Source of the DNA: Desulfocapsa sp.
GTDB taxonomy: Bacteria > Desulfobacterota > Desulfobulbia > Desulfobulbales > Desulfocapsaceae
Length of the DNA stretch: 12,197 nt
NCBI GenBank assembly: GCA_029934915.1
Contig: JAOZLI010000046.1
Location: 1-12,197 of the forward strand
Reading direction: 5' to 3'
Below the pieces are notes generated by a model, which saw nothing but the letters and a program-made list of their open reading frames with translations, had not been told where the DNA came from and did no database searches. Of the stretch, positions 1 to 6,679 are shown piece by piece. Each line of letters opens with the position of its first letter. The stretch's first letter is position 1. The translations under genes were made by a program, and so were the position numbers.

Positions 1-2432
1 GATAAGGCCATCAATGCCGGAGCCAGAAAAAAATCGCCAATCAAAGCAAAAACAATGGCCATCCCCACCAGCATACCGAAATAAAACACATTATTCATAG
101 AGGCAAACATAAAGATAAAAAAGCCAATGGACAGCACTATGGAAGTGGTAAGCATGGCACGACCAGCGGTATGCAGGGTATGACCTACAGCGTCCCTAAC
201 ATCACCACTCTCGCTGTAGTAGCGTTTAAAGTTATAAATAAAATGAACCGTATCATCCACGGCTAGTCCTATGGCTATTGAGGCAACCATCATGGTGAAC
301 ATATCAAGAGGGATTGAAAGCCACCCCATAAAACCCATAACCATTAAAATCGGCCCAAGGTTTGGAATCATCGCAATAAGGCCAAGGCGAACATGACCAA
401 TAAGCAGAATCATCATCACACTGATAACCAAAAGAGCAATGCCGTAACTTTGGGCTGCTGAATACATGGTTGCGTGCAGAATACGGGCAAACAATGCCAT
501 AATACCGGTGGTACTGACTTCAACAGGTTTACCAGCTTTTTCAAGATCTGCAAAAGCGGTGGAAAAACGTTGTTCGATTTCCTGCATAAAAGGCACATAG
601 GCCAAAGAGTCCCGCCAGGGAACTTTTATGGTTATACGAGCTAACTGGAATCTTGAATCTACGAAATCCTCAAGATCATCTGAACCGGAATTTTCAAAAA
701 GCAGAAACTCCTGAGGAATAAGTGCACTGTTCTCAGGTATTGCATACATTTTCGGATTATTTTCGTTGAGTGCCTGATGAATTTCCTTGAGGATATTGCT
801 AACAGAAAGAACCTTCCCGACAAACAAATCGCCTTGCTGAAATTGTTCTAACTCCTCCGCAAGATTGTTCATAGCAAGAAGCACATCCCGGTCATAGAGA
901 CCATTCTCTCGTCCTGTATCAAGCACAACTTCAAGTGCTACACTGCCTCGCAGGTTCTGATCAACATCTACAGTTGCTGTGCGAACAGCAAGATCTTCAG
1001 GCAGCCAGCTTAACAAATTATGAGAGAATTGAAGTCGGGGAAGGCCAAGAAGCGAAACAACAATACCCAATGCAGCTATACTGACCACAAGTTTAGGGTA
1101 ACTGGTGGTAAAGTCTGCAACCCAGTCGATGATACGATCAAAGAGAGTTGTGTCACTCTCTTTGCTTGCTGCCTTTGGTTTTAAGGGGATAATTGCAAGA
1201 AGAGCCGGAAGGAGAAACAGTGTAAAAAACAGTGAGAACAGAACTCCAATAGCAGAGAACAAACCAAGATCGGCAATAGGAGCAACTTCTGCCGTGGCAA
1301 AAGAAGCAAGCCCTGCTGCTGTGGTGAGAGACGTCATAACGATGGCGAACCCTGAATGACCGTAGGCATGTATGATGGCTTCATTTTTATTACTGTCCCG
1401 TCGCAAATACTGATACACCAGGGATAACACATGGATACTGGCACCCACGCCAACAGCAAGAAGGAAGGAGGGCAGGATAATGGTTGGAGTCTTAAAGAAT
1501 ATGCCCATTTTTGCCATAAGCCCCAGTGTTGTGACCAGCGTCAGGGCAACAATCAACAGGGGAAATATAACGCCGGAAATCCGCCGAAACATGAGAAACA
1601 GACAGATACCGATGGTTAATACCGCCAGACGCAGAAACTTTTTCATATCTGCCATCATCAGCTTTTTAACTGTATGTGTCACAACCGGACTTCCAGCCAT
1701 GCTAATCTGAAAATCCGGACTGTTAAATTCTTTTGCAATTTCCGTTGCCCTCGCGACCATTGCCGCATTTTCCTGATCTGTCAGGAATTCTGGCTTTTCA
1801 TCACTCGTATCATCTGCAAACCCATCCAATACATCATCAAATCCGGCAAGTTCATCATCAATACCAGAAGATTCACTCCCACTAATCCCAACCGAAGAAT
1901 AGGTGTCACTCCGCAATAAAACAGTGGTAAAAGTGCCATCAGCGGAGATAAGCATATTGACGTAGGTGGGACTCGCAAGCACCAACTCTTTCAACGCCGT
2001 AAGTTCCTGATCGTTTGTAGGAAACTTGGCAAGTAAATCATCTACCAGTAGGGTATCCCCCACGCCCCTCGTGTTCCTGGCATTGACCAGGGAATTGATC
2101 TCCGTAACATGCGGAACCTGCTCCTCGAGCTGATTGTGGAATTCCTGCAACTTTTCAAGGAATGGAAGCGAGAAAACAGCATCACTCTGAACGGCAAAAA
2201 CCAGCAAATCATCACGACCGAATTGGTCACGAAAATCATTATAGGTGAGTAGGATTGCATCATCCTCGTGCAGAAGACCTTCATTGGAGGTATCAATGGT
2301 GAGGTATCTTATTTGTGAGGCCAGAGCCGCACTCAAAACCAGAATAAGCAGGATTACCGGAAAACGATATTTAATAATTGTTCGGGTCAGCGCAGCAAAC
2401 AGCGTTTCAATACGTTTCTTTTTATGTGTCAT
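1..2432 (-). CDS. RND-superfamily exporter, MMPL/COG1033-like (3' end cut by window edge)
   Basis: This is an inner-membrane proton-driven exporter of the large RND/MMPL group; the substrate cannot be told from sequence. About 810 residues are present and the frame stays open to the left edge, so the C-terminus is missing. The layout is the duplicated RND plan: TM1 at about residues 12-31, a large periplasmic loop to about 260, a membrane bundle at about 265-460, a second periplasmic loop to about 650, then a second bundle running off the window. The second bundle carries GLAVDDTVHF (about 722-731), the acidic motif typical of proton-coupling helices. The equivalent first-half site reads GVGASIHVLS and lacks the acid. 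Loop 1 holds a strongly acidic stretch at residues 187-215. The ATG at 2430-2432 is the first plausible start, with only a weak ribosome binding site. It lies 141 bases downstream of a TetR gene on the same strand, which suggests that gene regulates it. Family is confident, function is not. Confidence 0.88.
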   Translation of the reverse strand, partial: MTHKKKRIETLFAALTRTIIKYRFPVILLILVLSAALASQIRYLTIDTSNEGLLHEDDAILLTYNDFRDQFGRDDLLVFAVQSDAVFSLPFLEKLQEFHNQLEEQVPHVTEINSLVNARNTRGVGDTLLVDDLLAKFPTNDQELTALKELVLASPTYVNMLISADGTFTTVLLRSDTYSSVGISGSESSGIDDELAGFDDVLDGFADDTSDEKPEFLTDQENAAMVARATEIAKEFNSPDFQISMAGSPVVTHTVKKLMMADMKKFLRLAVLTIGICLFLMFRRISGVIFPLLIVALTLVTTLGLMAKMGIFFKTPTIILPSFLLAVGVGASIHVLSLVYQYLRRDSNKNEAIIHAYGHSGFAIVMTSLTTAAGLASFATAEVAPIADLGLFSAIGVLFSLFFTLFLLPALLAIIPLKPKAASKESDTTLFDRIIDWVADFTTSYPKLVVSIAALGIVVSLLGLPRLQFSHNLLSWLPEDLAVRTATVDVDQNLRGSVALEVVLDTGRENGLYDRDVLLAMNNLAEELEQFQQGDLFVGKVLSVSNILKEIHQALNENNPKMYAIPENSALIPQEFLLFENSGSDDLEDFVDSRFQLARITIKVPWRDSLAYVPFMQEIEQRFSTAFADLEKAGKPVEVSTTGIMALFARILHATMYSAAQSYGIALLVISVMMILLIGHVRLGLIAMIPNLGPILMVMGFMGWLSIPLDMFTMMVASIAIGLAVDDTVHFIYNFKRYYSESGDVRDAVGHTLHTAGRAMLTTSIVLSIGFFIFMFASMNNVFYFGMLVGMAIVFALIGDFFLAPALMAL

Positions 2433-2475
2433 ATTCAGTGTCTTAGAAATTAGTTAAGGGTTCGTAAAAACCTAT

Positions 2476-2564
2476 TTCACCATGAAGCACACGAAGGGCA
2501 TGAAGAAAAGAACAACAGCAAATCAGTCTTTTTACTTCATGCTCTTCATGCACTTCATGGTGAG
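2476..2564. repeat. Imperfect inverted repeat built of 9-base CTTCATG units (repeat copy A)
   Basis: The arms 2476-2507 and 2533-2564 are imperfect reverse complements, about 25 of 32 positions by eye, around a 25-base loop. The right arm is three consecutive 9-base units, each ending CTTCATG, followed by GTGAG; the left arm is the mirror image starting TTCACCATGAAG. The loop plus the start of the right arm (2506-2541) recurs at 5142-5177 with 3 mismatches in 36. The element fills most of the gap between tetR and the RND gene. It looks like a REP-like or mini-element repeat; similar CACCATGAAG/CTTCATG repeats are common between genes in many bacteria (from memory). No T-tract follows it on either strand, so it is not a classical terminator. 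Confidence 0.75.
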
Positions 2565-2573
2565 CGTGTCCTG

Positions 2574-3194
2574 TTACGAGTTTGTCAAGAGTGTCTCTTG
2601 TGTAATTAACCCTTGAAGAAACAGTGTACAAATCATTTCTATATATGCGTCGAGGCTTACTGGATTCTCGGTATTCCCTCTTACTTGATCGGCAATCGGA
2701 GCAAAGAGAAATCGGGAAGCCATAAGTGATGTGAGCATGGGGCCAATACAGGTAGCGGGGATCTTTTTCCCTGTTTCTTCTTCAAGTGGCCTGCAAATTT
2801 CATCTTCCAGGATTGCTGCCATTTGTCTGGCCCAACTCGCCTTATGCTCAATAATTTCAGGATCGTCATGGGGAAGCTCTGTAATAGTAACAAGAAGAGC
2901 ATCCCGTTCAGATTCAAAAAATTGCACCGCACTACCAATAAAGCGAGTAATTTTTGTATCTAGAGAGTTTACTCCCCCCAGCTCCTTTTTCGCTATTCGT
3001 AGATATGTTGAAAAAAACTCATTTACAATTTCTTTGAGCAAGCCCTTCTTCGAACCAAAGAAATAATTAATCATAGCCAGGTTAACTTCTGCCTTAGTCG
3101 TTATTTCTCGCAAGCCCGTCCCGGCAAAACCATGTCTTGCAAATAAATAGACTGCAGTATGAAGAATTCGTTCTTTTGAGGATGACTTTTTCAA
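2574..3194 (-). CDS. TetR/AcrR-family transcriptional regulator
   Basis: This is a 206-residue DNA-binding repressor-type protein, normal length for the family. The TetR helix-turn-helix domain spans about residues 7-55, with the characteristic ALFARHGF-like element (here YLFARHGFAGTGLREI) and a recognition region around NLAMINYFFGSKKGLL. The rest is an all-helical ligand-binding and dimerisation domain whose ligand is unknown. The start is TTG (3192-3194): an in-frame stop lies a few codons upstream with no ATG between, and AGGA sits 6 bases before the TTG. A palindrome at 3227-3246 and a TTGACT -35 hexamer lie just upstream, pointing to autoregulation. The RND exporter gene follows on the same strand, the usual arrangement for a TetR repressor and the pump it controls. 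That pairing is inferred from context. Confidence 0.92.
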   Translation of the reverse strand: MKKSSSKERILHTAVYLFARHGFAGTGLREITTKAEVNLAMINYFFGSKKGLLKEIVNEFFSTYLRIAKKELGGVNSLDTKITRFIGSAVQFFESERDALLVTITELPHDDPEIIEHKASWARQMAAILEDEICRPLEEETGKKIPATCIGPMLTSLMASRFLFAPIADQVRGNTENPVSLDAYIEMICTLFLQGLITQETLLTNS

Positions 3195-3226
3195 TTATTT
3201 TCCTGATGGCAACTGGCCTCTCAATT

Positions 3227-3246
3227 AATTAAACGTTTGTTTAATT
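3227..3246. promoter_or_regulatory. Probable TetR operator
   Basis: AATTAAAC (3227-3234) and GTTTAATT (3239-3246) form a perfect 8-base inverted repeat around GTTT. Size, AT-rich arms and position 33 bases upstream of the tetR TTG start fit an autoregulatory TetR operator. It overlaps the expected -10 region of the tetR promoter, so binding would block transcription. Which protein binds is inferred from location only. Confidence 0.7.
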
Positions 3247-3258
3247 GTTGACAGTCAA
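3228..3258 (-). promoter_or_regulatory. Candidate tetR-RND promoter
   Basis: On the minus strand a TTGACT -35 hexamer (3253-3258) is followed after 19 bases by TTTAAT (3228-3233), or after 18 by GTTTAA. The -35 is good, but the -10 is weak and the spacing long. The -35 is half of a small palindrome TTGACAGTCAA (3248-3258), so the plus strand also shows TTGACA there, with no matching -10 toward the chemoreceptor gene. Confidence 0.4.
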
Positions 3259-3472
3259 ACGTATCCTGCACTGCCTGTCAAGGTGCAATTTAAGAAGAGC
3301 TTTTAATTACAGCTACATACCACATCGTGTGTATGGAAATTTATTTAACTGCTTAATCACTCCAGTCCATAATCTTTTCTTTCATATGACCTTCATTGAT
3401 GATAACATTTCCATAGACTAGCAGAAATTCTAATCAATTCTTAAAATAGTATCTCCGCAAAAGAGGCAGACC
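3259..3472. other. Intergenic region upstream of the chemoreceptor
   Basis: This is the rest of the divergent gap between tetR and the chemoreceptor gene. I see no ORF, RNA gene or strong promoter. A TAAAAT at 3442-3447 could be a -10 for the plus-strand gene, but no convincing -35, sigma-28 or sigma-54 site accompanies it. An 8-base inverted pair, ATGGAAAT (3333-3340) and ATTTCCAT (3407-3414), is present and may be chance. Confidence 0.4.
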
Positions 3473-5107
3473 ATGACTATCAAGAAAAAATTACTCCTAC
3501 TCACCTTGGGATTACTTGCTCTTCTTTCCATTACGGGCCTGATCCAGCTCAAAGCGATTGTAAATATTGGCAGTCAATGGACACATTATCAGGAAACAGC
3601 CCTCAAGCGACAGGTTCAACTGGCTGAAATCAAATCACAGTTTGGTTATGGTGGCTTTATCCACAACTTTAAAAACCATGTTTTACGTGGCACTCAAAAA
3701 TATGCTGACCGCTTCGATAAAAATAAAAATCGTATGAATCAGGCCTTTGAGACCTATGAAAAATTAGATCTTTCCTCTGAAGAGCGTACAGCACTTTCAG
3801 CCGCCCACGCTGTTGCCAATCAATACACGGAAGCCATTAAAACTTCGATGAATATGCATCGGGATGGCAAAACGCCGATGGAAATAGATAAAACAGTTAA
3901 GATAAATGATGCTCCAGCATTTAAAGCTTTTCAGGTACTGGAAGAATATGTTCAAACATTAGAAAAAGCAGCTGGCGAGTCACTAATGCAAACGATTAAC
4001 AAGCTACAAATACTGATGGTCGTCGCTGGTCTTGCTGTAATTGCATTCTGCATTCTTTTTTTCTCAGTCCTGATCAAAGTGGGGAAACGACTTTCTATTA
4101 TACAAAAAACAACTATAGAAATGGGAAAAGGGAACTTCAACTCAGCCACCAAAGTTGCAGGCAATGATGAAATTACTGCCATTAGCAATGCCCTTGCTGC
4201 CACATCAAAAAGCCTTCTGGATATGATTAATCAAATCCATGCGCAATCTGAGGCCCTTACAACATCATCCGAATCCTTATCGAATGTATCCACAGACCTT
4301 TCCAATGGGACAAGTGATGCAGCCAGCCAGGCTGAGAGTGTTGCTGCTGCCACTGAAGAAATGAGCAGCAATATGAACTCAGTAGCAGCGGCAAGCGAAC
4401 AGGCATCCACCAATGTCAGTCTCGTCGCCAGTGCCATTGAAGAAATTCTTGCATCAGTTGAAGAGGAGTCAAGAAAAACAGGCAAAGCCCAGGAAATTAC
4501 CAAGCATGCCGTTACATTGGCAGCCAGCTCCTCTGAGAAGGTAGATGCTCTTGGTCTTGCAGCCACAGAAATCAGTAAAGTAACAGAGGCGATCACAGAG
4601 ATTTCCGAACAGACCAACCTGTTAGCGTTAAATGCCACCATAGAAGCCGCGAGAGCTGGTGAAGCTGGAAAGGGATTTGCCGTTGTTGCCAATGAGATCA
4701 AAGAACTTGCTAAGCAGACATCGGATGCAACAGGAGAGATTAAAAACAATATTACGGCGATACAAACCTCAACGAACGAGACAGTGAGCGAAATTCGACA
4801 GATCAGTGATGTCATTGCTGAAGTTGATGGCATCGTCACTGAAATCAGTCTGACGGTAGAGGAACAAAGTGCAACTTCAGGGGAAATCTCCCAAAATATC
4901 GTACAGGCGGCAGAGGGCATTTCTGAAGTAAATGAAAATGTAGCTCAAACGTCTGCAGTATCGGCAGAAATTGCTCAGAATATCGCTGAAACCAGCCAGG
5001 TCGTTTCTCAACTCTCGGGAAGTGGAGATGAAATTAAAAACACTGCCCAACATCTTGCAGATCAAGTCTCAATTCTGAAAGAATTAACAGGTCGATTTAA
5101 GAATTAA
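3473..5107 (+). CDS. Methyl-accepting chemotaxis protein, transmembrane
   Basis: This is a 544-residue chemoreceptor that would sense a periplasmic signal and control CheA/CheW at the inner membrane. Order of parts: short cytoplasmic start, TM1 (about 7-25), helical periplasmic sensor (about 28-176), TM2 (about 178-202), HAMP (about 203-256), then a long coiled-coil signalling domain. The highly conserved hairpin tip lies at 379-406 and includes [19 protein letters not shown] and [10 protein letters not shown]. Alanine/serine/glutamate-rich methylation helices flank it (about 283-330 and 460-510). The sensor is the size of a four-helix-bundle domain and has a distinctive element [16 protein letters not shown] (58-73) near its start, suggesting a specific subfamily whose ligand I do not know. 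No C-terminal CheR-docking pentapeptide is seen; the protein ends TGRFKN. ATG is preceded by AGAGG at a 7-base spacing. No che genes are nearby, so it probably signals to a distant chemosensory cluster. Confidence 0.97.
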   Translation: MTIKKKLLLLTLGLLALLSITGLIQLKAIVNIGSQWTHYQETALKRQVQLAEIKSQFGYGGFIHNFKNHVLRGTQKYADRFDKNKNRMNQAFETYEKLDLSSEERTALSAAHAVANQYTEAIKTSMNMHRDGKTPMEIDKTVKINDAPAFKAFQVLEEYVQTLEKAAGESLMQTINKLQILMVVAGLAVIAFCILFFSVLIKVGKRLSIIQKTTIEMGKGNFNSATKVAGNDEITAISNALAATSKSLLDMINQIHAQSEALTTSSESLSNVSTDLSNGTSDAASQAESVAAATEEMSSNMNSVAAASEQASTNVSLVASAIEEILASVEEESRKTGKAQEITKHAVTLAASSSEKVDALGLAATEISKVTEAITEISEQTNLLALNATIEAARAGEAGKGFAVVANEIKELAKQTSDATGEIKNNITAIQTSTNETVSEIRQISDVIAEVDGIVTEISLTVEEQSATSGEISQNIVQAAEGISEVNENVAQTSAVSAEIAQNIAETSQVVSQLSGSGDEIKNTAQHLADQVSILKELTGRFKN

Positions 5108-5141
5108 TTCTGTTCTATAACAGGAGGAAAGATCAAGTTGT

Positions 5142-5177
5142 AAAAGAACTACAGCAAGTCAGTCTTTTAACTTCATG
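5142..5177. repeat. Dispersed repeat, degenerate copy B
   Basis: This 36-base segment matches 2506-2541 at 33 positions, starting AAAAGAAC and ending ACTTCATG. The similarity then decays into CTTGTCTGGTGG, where copy A has further CTTCATG units. The left inverted arm of copy A is missing here. It sits between the convergent chemoreceptor and histidine kinase genes. Confidence 0.7.
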
Positions 5178-5212
5178 TCCTTGTCTGGTGGTTTTGTCTT
5201 TTTACAATACCA

Positions 5213-6679
5213 TCAATTAAAGAGAGTAATAGTAAAGACAGTTCCCTCACCTTCCTTGGAGGTGACTGCAATAGTGCCATGATGCTGCTCAATTATATTC
5301 TTCGTGATGGCAAGACCAAGACCAGTCCCTTTATTCTTATTGGTGACAAAAGGCTTGAAAATTTCTCCTATATGCTCTTCACTTATTCCAAGACCATTAT
5401 CTTCGATGGTGATTTTCACAGAATCATCATCCTTTGCATTATCAGTTGTTACCGTTAAAACACCACCATGCGGCATGGCCTGAATTGCATTCACCAGAAT
5501 ATTTAACAATGCTCTGTAAAAAAGATCCTGATCGATGAAGATATTCTCCATATCAGATTTAAAATCCCTGCGTAACTCTATATTTTTTGCTGTTAAATCA
5601 GCGTCAATAAACTGCAGCACCTGATCCACTGTACGATTAGTTGCCACGGCCTGCAATTTAACTTTTTGGGGTCGTGCAAAGTCCAGAAATTCCATGACAA
5701 TATTATTCAGCCGTATCGTCTCATCCACTATTATTTCAGCAAGATTTTCATTACCTGGAGCTACTTTCTTGATCCGTTTCGCCAGCATTTCAGCCGTTGA
5801 ACGCACTATCCCAAGGGGACTTTTAATCTCATGGGATACGGTGGCCACCATGGTGCCCAGATGTGCCAAACGTTCAACTTTATGAAGTTCCTGCTCTAAG
5901 GCCAAACGTTCACGAACCCTTTTCTCCATAATTTTATCGGCCCGGCTTACGATTGTGCGTAAGACAAGAAACATAATCCCCATTATTACCGTAGATAACA
6001 AAATAATACGCCGCTGCAGCTGGAGGATGGCAGCATACTCACGGGATAAATCCTGTGTGATCTCAATAACACCCATTATGAGATCAGCACTACTGTCATT
6101 ATCTCGCATAAGTCGAAAGGGAATAAAGGTCTTTTGCTGGCAATAGACTGATGGTGCCCAAGGTACGAGACTCAACAACGTGCCACTTGTAACAATCTGA
6201 GAATTAGCCTCACCCGTCAGCGCCTTGTGGTATTCAAGGCCTCCCATATCTTTCTTACCCACCAGTTCTTCATCAGTGGAATAGGAAATAATATTAACGT
6301 TTGAATCAAAAATAGTCACGTTCTCCATCTTCATGGAACGGGTGGCATTTCGTACAATTTTATCCAGATGTTTGAACTGATCTTCATTGGAAAGAGCGAT
6401 CTTGCCATAACGAACCACCGTTGGCAAAACAAAGCTTCGAAAAATAATCTGGTTTAAATTTTCGGAAAGAAGAAGAGAATAGGCCTCACTCTGATCAAGC
6501 ATCACATCTCTGGCGTTTCTCGATATTACCCAGGAAAGAAACAGGGTAAAAACGAGAATTACGGCAAGACTGGAGAAGGAAAAATATTTTACCAGCTGGA
6601 AGGGCATCAGCCCCGCACGCAATCGTTCCAACTGCTTTCGTTCTGCCGCATCCTGTTGTTTTGTTCTCTGTTCAGTCAC
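5213..6679 (-). CDS. Membrane sensor histidine kinase (NtrB/ZraS type)
   Basis: This is a two-component sensor kinase with TM1 at about residues 36-52, a periplasmic sensor of about 170 residues (Cache-like by size and position, not proven), TM2 at about 225-242, a short linker helix and the kinase core. The H-box is ATVSHEIKSPL with the phospho-acceptor at His283. The N-box is NILVNAIQAM (about 393-402), G1 is DNGLGI (427-432), the F-box is around IFKPFVT (440-446) and G2 is GTGLGLAI (451-458). All catalytic boxes are intact. The frame is open back to 6823, giving 536 residues, but that would overlap the upstream gene by 152 bases. I prefer the GTG at 6677-6679, which shares GTGACTGA with the radical SAM stop codon, gives 488 residues and suggests translational coupling; a clear Shine-Dalgarno is lacking. 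No response regulator is in the window, so the partner is unknown. Confidence 0.93.
   Translation of the reverse strand: MTEQRTKQQDAAERKQLERLRAGLMPFQLVKYFSFSSLAVILVFTLFLSWVISRNARDVMLDQSEAYSLLLSENLNQIIFRSFVLPTVVRYGKIALSNEDQFKHLDKIVRNATRSMKMENVTIFDSNVNIISYSTDEELVGKKDMGGLEYHKALTGEANSQIVTSGTLLSLVPWAPSVYCQQKTFIPFRLMRDNDSSADLIMGVIEITQDLSREYAAILQLQRRIILLSTVIMGIMFLVLRTIVSRADKIMEKRVRERLALEQELHKVERLAHLGTMVATVSHEIKSPLGIVRSTAEMLAKRIKKVAPGNENLAEIIVDETIRLNNIVMEFLDFARPQKVKLQAVATNRTVDQVLQFIDADLTAKNIELRRDFKSDMENIFIDQDLFYRALLNILVNAIQAMPHGGVLTVTTDNAKDDDSVKITIEDNGLGISEEHIGEIFKPFVTNKNKGTGLGLAITKNIIEQHHGTIAVTSKEGEGTVFTITLFN

Noticed and set aside
2443-2631. 62-codon open frame across the tetR-RND gap
   Set aside because: It is made largely from the CTTCATG repeat and the tail of tetR in another frame; its His/Glu/Val repeats mirror the DNA repeat.
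3333-3414. ATGGAAAT / ATTTCCAT inverted pair upstream of the chemoreceptor
   Set aside because: The arms are only 8 bases, 66 bases apart and AT-rich, which is expected by chance.
4231-4920. 229-codon open frame antisense to the chemoreceptor
   Set aside because: It lies wholly opposite the conserved signalling domain. Its Ser/Ala/Val-rich product is the usual antisense shadow of Ala/Glu/Thr heptads, and it has no recognisable domain.
5110-5123. CTGTT-CTAT-AACAG stem just after the chemoreceptor gene as a terminator
   Set aside because: It has only 5 base pairs and is followed by GAGGAAAG instead of a T-tract.
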